A DNA stretch of 14,583 nt, from NCBI GenBank assembly GCA_016934095.1, contig JAFGTO010000034.1, forward strand, positions 1 to 14,583, given 5' to 3'. The notes under the pieces were generated by a model. It did no database searches, was not told the DNA's origin, and saw only the letters and a program-made list of their open reading frames with translations. The position numbers were made by a program, and so were the translations under genes. Shown here in pieces: positions 1-7,099 of the stretch (positions are counted from its first letter, which is position 1; each line of letters starts with the position of its first letter). Source of the DNA: Candidatus Glassiibacteriota bacterium. GTDB lineage: Bacteria; Gemmatimonadota; Glassbacteria; GWA2-58-10.

Positions 1-534
1 ATGCGCTACGTGCCCACCCAGCGGCCCGCCCTTCCCGCCCCGGGCCAGGACTTCGGCGCCTGGGAGGGACACTGGTATACCGACTATTCCTCGGAAGACT
101 TTGTCAGGATCATCCGGCCCGGCACGGTCCTGGTGATCGATGACGTGGAAGAGGCGGACATCGGCAGCATCGGCTCCAGCAACATCCTCAAGTGGAAGCG
201 CGCCGGGGCGGTGGCCGTAGTCACCGACGCCTGCTCCCGCGACACCGATGAAGTGGCCAAGGAACAGGTTCCGCTGTACCTGCGCTACCACGGCCGGGGC
301 ATCCGGCCGGGGCGCAACGAGCTGGAGTCGGTCAACCGGCCGGTGGAGATCGGCGGGGTGCTGGTAGTGCCGGGAGACGTGGTAGTGGGCGATGGGGATG
401 GGGTGGTGGTGGTGCCGCGGGCCGTGGCCGAAAAGGTGGCGGTCTATGCCAGGGGCATCCTGGACAGCGACAAGGAAGGCCGCCGCCAACTCTATGAAAG
501 CCTGGGCATGCCCCTGGACCAGACAGTCAAGTAA
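1..534 (+). CDS. RraA-like / HMG-aldolase family protein (5' end probably cut by the window)
   Basis: The product resembles the RraA-like fold, which includes 4-hydroxy-4-methyl-2-oxoglutarate (HMG) aldolases and RNase E regulator RraA. Seen: an Arg-Asp pair (R80-D81) in the segment where the family binds substrate and a divalent metal, preceded by a G-rich stretch (residues 54-77), and a C-terminal GDVVVGDGDGVVVVP strand-turn (126-139) that is very typical of the family. The first ATG is the first base of the window, and the usual N-terminal helical part of about 50-60 residues is missing, so the real start most likely lies upstream and this Met is internal. The gene ends in TAA, 61 nt before the sulfatase start. 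As an aldolase it would cleave a 2-oxo acid to pyruvate in the cytoplasm; this is inferred from family, and the true substrate is unknown. Regulator RraA proper is less likely because the neighbours look catabolic. Confidence 0.8.
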   Translation: MRYVPTQRPALPAPGQDFGAWEGHWYTDYSSEDFVRIIRPGTVLVIDDVEEADIGSIGSSNILKWKRAGAVAVVTDACSRDTDEVAKEQVPLYLRYHGRGIRPGRNELESVNRPVEIGGVLVVPGDVVVGDGDGVVVVPRAVAEKVAVYARGILDSDKEGRRQLYESLGMPLDQTVK

Positions 535-595
535 GGACCGTGTACCTGCTCCATTCAAAAGTGAGCCGTTCACCGTAGCCTGGCCGAGGTATGCC

Positions 596-2029
596 ATGTC
601 CGAAAAATATATCAGCCGCAGGAATTTCTTTGCTGAGTCAGCCGCAGCTCTGGGCCTGGGGCTGGGCGGAAGCTCGCTGCTCGGGTCCGGCTGCGTGCCG
701 AAGCCGCCGGTGCCGGTCTGGGACCGCCCCCCAAACTTTGTTATCCTTTTCGCCGATGACATGGGCTACGGCGACTGGGACCGCGGCGGCCACCCGACTG
801 TCAGGACACCCAGCCTAAACCGGATGGCGGACCAGGGAGTGCGCCTGACCCAGTTCTACTCAGGCAACCCGGTCTGCTCGCCCTCGCGCGCTGCCCTGCT
901 CACCGGCCGCAACTGCATCCGCACCGGGGTGATCCATGTTTTTTTCCCGCCGGACACCCGCGGCCTGCCGGCCGGGGAAGTTACCATCGCCGAGGCCCTC
1001 AGGCCGCTGGGCTACAGCTCCGCCTGTATCGGCAAGTGGCATTTGGGATGCACGCACGAGTTCCGGCCGCTGAGGCAGGGGTTCGACTACTACTACGGCA
1101 TCCCATACAGCAATGACATGGAGAACGCCGACCTCTGGCGCAACGATGAAGTAGTCGAGCACCCGGCGGACCAGTCCACCCTGACCAGGCGCTACACCGA
1201 GGAGGCAGAGGCTTTTATCGAGCGCGAAAAAGACAGGCCTTTTTTCCTTTACCTGCCGTACACCTTCCCGCACGTGCCGCTTTTCGCCTCTGACAAGTTC
1301 CTCGGCACCTCGAAGCGGGGCCTGTTCGGGGACGTGATCGAAGAGATCGACTGGAGCGTGGGCCGTATCCTGGATACCCTGGACAGCCTGGGCCTGAGTG
1401 AGAACACCCTGGTGATGTTCACCAGCGACAACGGCCCCTGGATGACCATGAAACAGCGCGGCGGCACTGCCGGGATGTTGCGCGGGGCCAAGGGCGACAC
1501 CTGGGAAGGCGGCATGCGGGAGCCTTTCATCGCCCGCTGGCCGGGCCGTCTCCCCGCCGGCATGGTCGGCGGCGCGGTCGGCTCCGTGCTCGATTTCCTG
1601 CCCACCTGTGTCGCTCTGGCCGGCGGACAGGTGCCGGAAGGCCGGCCGCTTGACGGGATCGACCTGATGCCCGCCCTCCAAGGGAAAGCCGGTCCCGACC
1701 GCACCATTTATTTCTACGAGCGGCAGCACCTGAACGCGGTGCGGCACGGAAAGTGGAAGCTGCATCTCCGCTACTACGACCACTCCAGGGGCGGCTACCA
1801 GAAAGAAGAAAACTGGGCGGTGCCCGAGGTGCCCCTGCTCTTTGACCTGGAGGAAGACCCGGGCGAGCGTTTCGACCTGGCCGCCGGGGAGCCGCAGGTC
1901 CTTGCAAGGCTGGTTTCCCTGGCTGAAGATTACCGGTCCGAAATCGAGCGCCTGGGCGAAAACCGGGAGCTGCTCGACTGGTTTATCAACGACTGGCCCA
2001 CCGCCCCGCGCAGGAGCGCCCCGGCATAA
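596..2029 (+). CDS. Tat-exported sulfatase (arylsulfatase A-type, formylglycine-dependent)
   Basis: This 477-residue protein would hydrolyse a sulfate ester outside the cytoplasmic membrane. Seen: an N-terminal twin-arginine signal (S7-R8-R9-N-F-F) and a small hydrophobic segment ending near C33. That cysteine could be a lipoprotein cysteine, but its lipobox (GSGC, with L at -4) is imperfect. Next come metal ligands D54-D55, the sulfatase signature C94-S-P-S-R98 followed by LLTG, GKWH (K147, H149), H226, D278-N279 and K299. C94 is the residue that a formylglycine-generating enzyme or anSME would convert. The ATG at 596 is chosen over upstream in-frame codons because it opens directly onto the Tat signal and has GAGG at 586-589. 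A second ATG at 591 is out of frame. No maturase gene is visible in the window. The substrate is unknown; a sulfated polysaccharide or glycoconjugate is a guess. It may be cotranscribed with the upstream RraA-like gene (61-nt gap). Confidence 0.93.
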   Translation: MSEKYISRRNFFAESAAALGLGLGGSSLLGSGCVPKPPVPVWDRPPNFVILFADDMGYGDWDRGGHPTVRTPSLNRMADQGVRLTQFYSGNPVCSPSRAALLTGRNCIRTGVIHVFFPPDTRGLPAGEVTIAEALRPLGYSSACIGKWHLGCTHEFRPLRQGFDYYYGIPYSNDMENADLWRNDEVVEHPADQSTLTRRYTEEAEAFIEREKDRPFFLYLPYTFPHVPLFASDKFLGTSKRGLFGDVIEEIDWSVGRILDTLDSLGLSENTLVMFTSDNGPWMTMKQRGGTAGMLRGAKGDTWEGGMREPFIARWPGRLPAGMVGGAVGSVLDFLPTCVALAGGQVPEGRPLDGIDLMPALQGKAGPDRTIYFYERQHLNAVRHGKWKLHLRYYDHSRGGYQKEENWAVPEVPLLFDLEEDPGERFDLAAGEPQVLARLVSLAEDYRSEIERLGENRELLDWFINDWPTAPRRSAPA

Positions 2030-2099
2030 ACCCGGCGGCTGATACGGGCGGCGCCGGCGCTTAAAAGAGCCTTTTACCCGGGAAATATTTCTTGCAATT

Positions 2100-2128
2100 A
2101 AAGCACTCTGCTTTATTTTAATGCTTTT
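2100..2128 (+). terminator. possible weak terminator after the sulfatase gene
   Basis: A 6-bp hairpin AAAGCA-CTC-TGCTTT (2100-2114) is followed by a U-rich but interrupted tail, ATTTTAATGCTTTT (2115-2128). It lies about 70 nt after the sulfatase stop and before the aroC promoter candidate. The AT-rich stem makes it a weak call. A second small AT hairpin, TAAAAG-AGC-CTTTTA, sits just upstream at 2062-2076. Confidence 0.3.
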
Positions 2129-2157
2129 CCATCCGGGGCCGGGGCGGCTCGAAGAGG

Positions 2158-2186
2158 TTGCATGCAGTGCCAAAACCCTTTATGAT
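2158..2186 (+). promoter_or_regulatory. candidate sigma-70 promoter of aroC-aroK
   Basis: TTGCAT (2158-2163) and TATGAT (2181-2186) are separated by exactly 17 nt. The -10 box matches 5 of 6 consensus bases, the -35 box only its TTG core. Transcription would begin near 2193, giving a leader of about 33 nt that contains AGGGAG (2212-2217) as the ribosome binding site of aroC. The local sequence is more AT-rich than the flanking genes. A second, weaker pair (TTGCAA 2092-2097, TATTTT 2114-2119) overlaps the terminator candidate. Confidence 0.4.
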
Positions 2187-2225
2187 TGATTTGTTTGCCC
2201 GGATAACTCTCAGGGAGCTTTTACC

Positions 2226-3440
2226 ATGTTCACCTTTCTGACCGCAGGCGAGAGCCACGGCAGGTGCCTGACCGCCGTGATCGAGAATTTCCCCGCCGGC
2301 GTGGAGGTGGCTGCCGCGGATGTCGACCGCGACCTGGCCCGCCGCCAGATGGGCTACGGCCGCGGCGACCGGATGAAAATCGAGCGGGACGCCTGCGAGA
2401 TCTTCTCCGGGGTGCGGGAGCGCAAGACCCTGGGCAGCCCGATCTCTTTTGTCGTCTGGAACAGGGATTGGGTCAACTGGGAAAAGGTGATGAACCCGGA
2501 GGACAACGACCCGGAGCAGGCGGCCGGCAAGCGGATCACCAACCCCCGGCCCGGCCACGCAGACCTTTCCGGTGCGCTGAAATACGGCCACACCGCAGAT
2601 GTGCGTAACGTGCTCGAGCGGGCCAGCGCACGGGAGACCGCCGCCAGGGTGGGAGTGGGCGCGTTCGCCAGGGCCCTGTTGCGCCATTTCGGGATCAGTG
2701 TCTGCTCGCACGTGATCGCCCTGGGGGAGGTGGAGGCCCCGGCCTGGAGCCCGGAGTCCGGGACCGGTCTGTCGCGGATAAGCGAGCTGGCCGACCGCAG
2801 CCAGGTGCGCTGCCTGGACAAGGAGGCGGAGAGCAGGATGATCGGGCGCATCGAGCGGGCGAAAGAGGAAAAAGACACCCTGGGCGGAGTTTTCGAGGTG
2901 GTGGTCGGCGGGGTGCCCCCCGGCCTGGGCAGCTATACCAACTGGGACCGACGGCTGGATGCGCGCCTGGTGCGCGCCCTGGTCTCGATCCCGGCGGTCA
3001 AGGGGGCCGAGGTGGGCCCCGCTTTCGACAACGCGCATAAACCCGGCAGCCATGTCCACGATGAGATCTTCCTCCGCCGGGCCGGGGAGCCGATGTCTGG
3101 CCATCCCGGGCCTTTTTACCGCAAGACCAACCGGGCCGGCGGCACCGAGGGCGGTATGTCCAACGGCGAGCCGATCATCCTGCGGGCGGCCAAGAAGCCG
3201 ATACCCACGCTGATGAAACCGCTCTGGACCGTGGACCTCTCCACCGGTGAGCCGGTCCAGGCCTCCACCGAGCGCAGCGACGTCTGTTCCCTGCCGGCGG
3301 CCAGCGTGGTCGGCGAGGCGGTGGTGGCCATCGAGATCGCCAGGGCTTTCCTGGAGTCTTTCGGCGGGTCGAACTTACTTGACATCGATGCCAATTACCG
3401 TCATTATTTAAAAAGGATCTCCGGCGGCCATGAGCGGTGA
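2226..3440 (+). CDS. aroC: chorismate synthase
   Basis: AroC catalyses the last common step of aromatic biosynthesis: 5-enolpyruvylshikimate-3-phosphate to chorismate, with reduced FMN as cofactor. Seen: the N-terminal AGESHG motif with conserved H11; RGDRMKIE (46-53) and SGVRERKTLGSPI (61-73); the signature RPGHADLSGALKYGH (108-122, with H111) followed by ERASARETAAR; TNRAGGTEGGMSNG (301-314); and ERSDVCSLPAASV (349-361). At 404 residues it is somewhat longer than the E. coli protein and closer to the longer Gram-positive/Mycobacterium-like forms. The ATG at 2226 follows AGGGAG by 8 nt and aligns with the family N-terminus. Its last 11 nt overlap aroK, so the two are very probably co-translated. 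Nothing essential appears to be missing. Confidence 0.97.
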   Translation: MFTFLTAGESHGRCLTAVIENFPAGVEVAAADVDRDLARRQMGYGRGDRMKIERDACEIFSGVRERKTLGSPISFVVWNRDWVNWEKVMNPEDNDPEQAAGKRITNPRPGHADLSGALKYGHTADVRNVLERASARETAARVGVGAFARALLRHFGISVCSHVIALGEVEAPAWSPESGTGLSRISELADRSQVRCLDKEAESRMIGRIERAKEEKDTLGGVFEVVVGGVPPGLGSYTNWDRRLDARLVRALVSIPAVKGAEVGPAFDNAHKPGSHVHDEIFLRRAGEPMSGHPGPFYRKTNRAGGTEGGMSNGEPIILRAAKKPIPTLMKPLWTVDLSTGEPVQASTERSDVCSLPAASVVGEAVVAIEIARAFLESFGGSNLLDIDANYRHYLKRISGGHER

Positions 3441-3978
3441 GTTCCGGGGCAAGCCCAGTATCACCCTGACCGGTTTCATGTTCAGCGGAAAAAGCCGTGT
3501 GGGGCGGGAGCTGGCAGGCAGGCTAGGGCTGAGGTTCGTAGACCTGGACTCCGAGATCGAGCGCGCGGCCGGGACCCCGGTCGGGGAGATCTTCGCCGTC
3601 GAGGGCGAAAGCGGGTTCCGCCGGCTGGAGCGGGAGGCTGTCGCCAGGGTGCTGCCGCATCCCGGGCAGGTGGTGGCGGCCGGGGGAGGCGCGGTGGTCG
3701 ATCCCGATAACCTGGCGCTGATCGCCGGGCACAGTTGCGTGGTCTGGCTGAAAGTGGCCCCGCAGACCGTGCTGGAGCGCTGGAAGCAATCCAAAGGCCG
3801 CCTGCGGCCGCTCCTGCAGGTCGATGACCCGGAGCGAGAGATAATCCGTCTGATGCAGGAGCGCCGCAGCTTCTACCAGGAGTGCGATTTTTCCGTGGAA
3901 TGCGACGGCCTCACGGTAGAGGAAGCGGCCGGGGCCGTCCTCGAACGGCTGGACACCGGCGCAACCGGGCAGCAATGA
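3430..3978 (+). CDS. aroK: shikimate kinase
   Basis: AroK phosphorylates shikimate at the 3-hydroxyl with ATP, the fifth step of the shikimate pathway, in the cytoplasm. Seen in 182 residues: a P-loop GFMFSGKS (15-22), the D38-L-D40 pair that binds Mg2+ and shikimate, the substrate-binding F63-R64, the GGG loop (85-87), the lid R-P-L-L with R126, and the late ER..FY segment (R145, Y149). Length and motif order fit the AroK/AroL family; gluconate and other small kinases lack the GGG plus RPLL combination. The ATG start lies inside the 3' end of aroC in another frame (11-nt overlap), which argues for translational coupling. The protein carries a short extra N-terminus of about 8 residues before the first strand. 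Confidence 0.96.
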   Translation: MSGEFRGKPSITLTGFMFSGKSRVGRELAGRLGLRFVDLDSEIERAAGTPVGEIFAVEGESGFRRLEREAVARVLPHPGQVVAAGGGAVVDPDNLALIAGHSCVVWLKVAPQTVLERWKQSKGRLRPLLQVDDPEREIIRLMQERRSFYQECDFSVECDGLTVEEAAGAVLERLDTGATGQQ

Positions 3979-4047
3979 GAGCTCAGTCCCGTCAGCGGGG
4001 TTAAATCAACCCGGCCCGGCGCAGACAGCGCGGCCGGGGAGGCAGGG

Positions 4048-4560
4048 ATGCAGAGGAACCTGGAAGAGATTATCTCCTACATGAACGAGAGATTCCGTCC
4101 GTACGAGGTGTTCGACAAGCAGCTCAAGCGTATCACCCGCGAGCTGATGGAGCGCGGCTATACGCTCGATGAGATAACCCGGGGGGTCAACACCTACCTG
4201 CTGCAGCTCGAGCCGGCCGGCTCCGATTACAAGGAGCGGCAGGAGGAACCCCCGAAGAGAGAACCCAACCTCCGGGTACTGGATATCGCCGAGTCTCGCT
4301 GGATCAGGCCCGGTGCTTATGGCTACCTCTGCCTGCTCCGGGAGATGGGGCTGCTGAACCACCAGGAGACCGAAGAGCTGATCGGCTACATAGTGGAAAA
4401 CGAGCTCGAGCTGGAGTCCGGAGAGGATTTGCAGCAGATCATGCTGGAGATGATTTTCGAGGGCGAGGCCGACCGGAAGATGGGCTGCGAAGATGAGGAT
4501 TACGAGGACGGGGACCTGGATTTTCCGGTCTTGCACAGGAAGAGCAGGCGGCTGCTTTGA
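4048..4560 (+). CDS. smg: Smg / DUF494 family protein
   Basis: This 170-residue acidic protein resembles E. coli Smg (DUF494), whose function is not established. Seen: an N-terminal helix (EEIISYMNERF, residues 5-15), a DUF494-like core from about residue 76 (RVLDIAESRWI, then GYLCLLREMGLLNHQETEELI), and EDLQQIMLEMIF (128-139), matching the family's 'DLKWVVLMVLF' segment in order and spacing. The C-terminal tail (about 140-170) is Asp/Glu-rich, ends in a basic RKSRRLL, and is longer than in E. coli. The ATG has a strong GGGGAGG (4036-4042) 5 nt upstream. The gene follows aroK by 69 nt, with a small hairpin GGGTT-AAATC-AACCC in the gap, and precedes topA. In E. coli smg also lies beside a topoisomerase-like zinc-ribbon gene, so the neighbourhood supports the call. 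Confidence 0.8.
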   Translation: MQRNLEEIISYMNERFRPYEVFDKQLKRITRELMERGYTLDEITRGVNTYLLQLEPAGSDYKERQEEPPKREPNLRVLDIAESRWIRPGAYGYLCLLREMGLLNHQETEELIGYIVENELELESGEDLQQIMLEMIFEGEADRKMGCEDEDYEDGDLDFPVLHRKSRRLL

Positions 4561-4615
4561 GCTCGTGTCTCGCGGGCTGGAAGGGCTGTGCTCGACCGGA
4601 CCCGTTAAGCGTCTG

Positions 4616-4628
4616 GTTATCTTATAAC
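4616..4628. promoter_or_regulatory. AT-rich inverted repeat upstream of topA
   Basis: GTTATCTTATAAC is a 13-nt near-perfect palindrome (5-bp arms, 3-nt centre) in an otherwise GC-rich region; TATAAC (4623-4628) inside it could be a -10 box. No convincing -35 lies 16-18 nt upstream. It could be an operator or promoter part; this is weak. Confidence 0.2.
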
Positions 4629-4649
4629 TGGTTTGATGAAATTTTTTAT

Positions 4650-4685
4650 GCCGGCCGAGCCAATCTGACAAGGCCGGCAGTTTTT
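4650..4685 (+). terminator. probable rho-independent terminator between smg and topA
   Basis: A perfect 7-bp GC stem (GCCGGCC at 4650-4656 with GGCCGGC at 4672-4678) encloses a 15-nt loop and is followed, after AG, by five T residues (4681-4685). It would end transcription from the aroC/aroK/smg side about 90 nt after the smg stop. The loop is large for a terminator. Because no good topA promoter is visible downstream of it, the hairpin could instead lie in the topA leader and act as an attenuator. Confidence 0.5.
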
Positions 4686-4699
4686 GTTAGGCGGTTTCT

Positions 4700-4720
4700 C
4701 CGGGGTCCTCAAGACCCCGG
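4700..4720 (+). promoter_or_regulatory. strong hairpin in the topA leader
   Basis: CCGGGGTC (4700-4707) and GACCCCGG (4713-4720) form a perfect 8-bp stem with a CTCAA loop. It ends 24 nt before the topA ATG and just before the SD sequence AGGGAG (4731-4736). There is no T tract, so it is not a simple terminator. It may stabilise the 5' end of the mRNA or modulate topA translation. The rest of the 184-nt smg-topA gap shows no coding sequence. Confidence 0.4.
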
Positions 4721-4744
4721 CAGGAGTCTCAGGGAGTCGATTTA

Positions 4745-7099
4745 ATGGGAAAATCACTGGTTATCGTGGAGTCTCCGGCAAAGGCCAAGACCTTGAGCAG
4801 GTACCTGGGTCCGGGGTACGAGGTAAAGGCCTCGGTCGGTCATGTGATCGATTTGCCTGAGAAGAGCCTGGGCGTGGACCTGGAGAAGGATTTCAAGCCG
4901 ACCTACAAGGTGATCCCGGGCAAGGGCAAGGTGGTCCAGGGGCTTAAACAGGCCGCCAGGGCCGCGGATCAGGTGTACCTGGCCCCGGACCCGGACCGCG
5001 AGGGGGAAGCTATCGCCTGGCACATAGCCAGGATCCTGGATAAGAGCGACGATAAAATTCACCGGGTGCTCTTCAACGAGATCACCAGGGATGCAGTGCT
5101 TGCAGCCATGTCTCAGCCCACCCGCCTGAACCGCAACCTGTTCGAGGCGCAGCAGGCGCGGCGTATCCTCGACCGGCTGGTAGGCTACCAGATCAGCCCC
5201 ATCCTCTGGAAAGTGATCAGGGGCGGGCTGTCTGCGGGCAGGGTGCAGTCGGTGGCGGTGCGGATGGTCTGCGAGCGCGAGGAACAGATCAGGGCTTACC
5301 AGCCGAAAGAGTACTGGAGCATCATCGCCGAGCTTTCCAGGCAGGACCAGGAGCATTTCAGCGCCAGGCTGTGGTCCGTCGACTCGCTCAGGCTGACCAC
5401 CCAGCCGGACACCGAGGCGGGCAGGGATGACCGCTTCTGGATCAGGACCGCCGATGAGGCCGGGAAGATTGTCGCCGAGCTGGAGAAGGCCGAAGAGTTC
5501 CGGGTCTTGCAGGTGGAGCGCAAGAAGAGGCGCAGGAGCGCTCCGCCGCCTTTTATCACCAGCACCATGCAGCGGGATGCCGCGGTGGGGTTCGGCTGGA
5601 CCGCCAGGAAAACCATGAGAGTGGCCCAGGGCCTGTACGAGGGAGTGGAGATCGGCAAAGAGGGCACGGTCGGCCTGATCACCTACATGCGGACAGACTC
5701 CACCCGGCTGGCCGAGACTGCCTGCAGCGAGGCGCGCAAGTTCATCGCCGGCCAGTTCGGCAAGAACTACCTGCCCGATTCCCCGATACACTACCGTCAG
5801 AAAAAAGGCAACGTTCAGGATGCCCACGAGGCGATCCGCGCGACCTCGGCTTTCCGGCTTCCCGCCGACCTCAAGCCTTTTCTCGACCCGGACCAGTTCA
5901 AGCTTTACCGGCTGATCTGGGCACGTTTTATCGCCTGCCAGATGAACGCCGCTCTCTACGACCGGACCACGGTCGATATCGGGGCCGGCCCGCGCTTCGT
6001 TTTCCGCGCCTCCGGCAGCGTGATGCGTTTCCCGGGGTTCACTGCGGTCTATACCGAAAGCTACGAGCGGAACGGCCAGGCCCCGGAGGGCGATTCCGCG
6101 GACAAGCCCCTGCCGGACCTGAGCGAGGGCGACCCTCTGGAAGTCCACAAGCTGGATCCCCGCCAGAGCTTTACCCAGCCCCCGCCGCGCTTCACCGAAA
6201 GCTCTCTGATCAGGGAGCTCGAATCGGATGGGATCGGCCGGCCCTCGACCTACGCCGCGATCATGAGCACTATCATCGACAAGGGCTACGTGGAACGCAG
6301 CAAAGGCGTGCTCAAACCCACTGACCTGGGTTTTGCGGTAACCGGACTGCTGGTCGAGCGTTTCCCCGGTATCCTCAATGTCAAGTTCACCGCCAGGATG
6401 GAGAGTTTGCTGGATGAGGTCGAGGAGGGCCGCCAGTACTGGCTGGACGTGCTGAAAGGCTTTTACGGAGATTTCAAGCCGGCCCTGGAATCCGCCATGG
6501 CCCGGAGGCAGAAGCTGACTGTTCCGACCGAGGTGGATTGCGACAGGTGCGGGGCCAAGATGGTTATCCGCTGGAGCCGCCACGGGCAGTTCCTGGGCTG
6601 CTCCAATTTCCCGGAGTGCACCAATACCAAGCAGTTCCAGCGTGATGAGAAGGGAGACATCCGGATTATCAACGATGAAGTCTCCGGTGAACGGTGCGCT
6701 CGCTGCGGCAAGCCGATGGTCAAAAAACAGGGACGCTACGGGCCGTTCCTGGCCTGTTCCAGTTACCCGGAATGCAGCGGGGCCAAGCCCCTGACTACCG
6801 GAGTGGCTTGCCCCCGCGAGGGCTGCACGGGTGAGCTGGCTCACAGGACCACCCGCCGGGGCAAGGTGTTCTACGGCTGCACGCGCTACCCGGAATGCGA
6901 TTTCGCCACCTGGGACCGCCCGCTCGACCTGGCCTGCCCGGAATGCGGCGCCAGGCCGCTCTATGAGAAAACGCCCCGCAACCGGGCGGCCTACGTGCAC
7001 TGCCTCTCGTGCAAGGCCAGGCTCAAGGGGGAGGATCTGCAGGCACCAGGAGGCCGGGACCGCCCGGAAGACCCGGAGGAAGCGACTCAAAGTGCCTGA
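4745..7099 (+). CDS. topA: DNA topoisomerase I (type IA)
   Basis: TopA relaxes negative supercoils through a transient 5'-phosphotyrosine bond. Seen in 784 residues: the TOPRIM domain at the N-terminus with E9 and the D82-x-D84-x-E86 metal site; SAGRVQSVAVR (163-173); the catalytic Y314 in LITYMRTDSTR; DAHEAIRAT (359-367); and GIGRPSTYAAI (496-506). The C-terminus has four Cys4 zinc-ribbon modules: C599/C602/C619/C625, C651/C654/C671/C677, C689/C694/C712/C718 and C731/C734/C753/C756. The last 28 residues are a polar tail. Length and architecture are normal for bacterial TopA; reverse gyrase is excluded because there is no helicase domain. The ATG at 4745 has AGGGAG 8 nt upstream. The stop overlaps the trmFO start by 8 nt, so topA leads a block running through trmFO. 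Confidence 0.98.
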   Translation: MGKSLVIVESPAKAKTLSRYLGPGYEVKASVGHVIDLPEKSLGVDLEKDFKPTYKVIPGKGKVVQGLKQAARAADQVYLAPDPDREGEAIAWHIARILDKSDDKIHRVLFNEITRDAVLAAMSQPTRLNRNLFEAQQARRILDRLVGYQISPILWKVIRGGLSAGRVQSVAVRMVCEREEQIRAYQPKEYWSIIAELSRQDQEHFSARLWSVDSLRLTTQPDTEAGRDDRFWIRTADEAGKIVAELEKAEEFRVLQVERKKRRRSAPPPFITSTMQRDAAVGFGWTARKTMRVAQGLYEGVEIGKEGTVGLITYMRTDSTRLAETACSEARKFIAGQFGKNYLPDSPIHYRQKKGNVQDAHEAIRATSAFRLPADLKPFLDPDQFKLYRLIWARFIACQMNAALYDRTTVDIGAGPRFVFRASGSVMRFPGFTAVYTESYERNGQAPEGDSADKPLPDLSEGDPLEVHKLDPRQSFTQPPPRFTESSLIRELESDGIGRPSTYAAIMSTIIDKGYVERSKGVLKPTDLGFAVTGLLVERFPGILNVKFTARMESLLDEVEEGRQYWLDVLKGFYGDFKPALESAMARRQKLTVPTEVDCDRCGAKMVIRWSRHGQFLGCSNFPECTNTKQFQRDEKGDIRIINDEVSGERCARCGKPMVKKQGRYGPFLACSSYPECSGAKPLTTGVACPREGCTGELAHRTTRRGKVFYGCTRYPECDFATWDRPLDLACPECGARPLYEKTPRNRAAYVHCLSCKARLKGEDLQAPGGRDRPEDPEEATQSA

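Noticed and set aside
392..595. N-terminal extension of the sulfatase frame starting inside the RraA-like gene
   Set aside because: The ATG at 596 begins a clean Tat signal; the added 68 residues would overlap the RraA-like gene out of frame and would hide the signal.
4754..7090. 778-codon open frame on the minus strand antisense to topA, and similar long antisense frames at 860-2173, 7023-8792 and 9925-11769
   Set aside because: They mirror GC-rich codon bias of the real + strand genes. Their translations are Pro/Gly/Arg/His-rich, lack any family motif, and the sense frames have full catalytic motifs.
6831..7091. Upstream extension of trmFO inside topA
   Set aside because: The frame is open by chance through the topA zinc ribbons; the GTG at 7092 with GGAGGA gives the exact family N-terminus.
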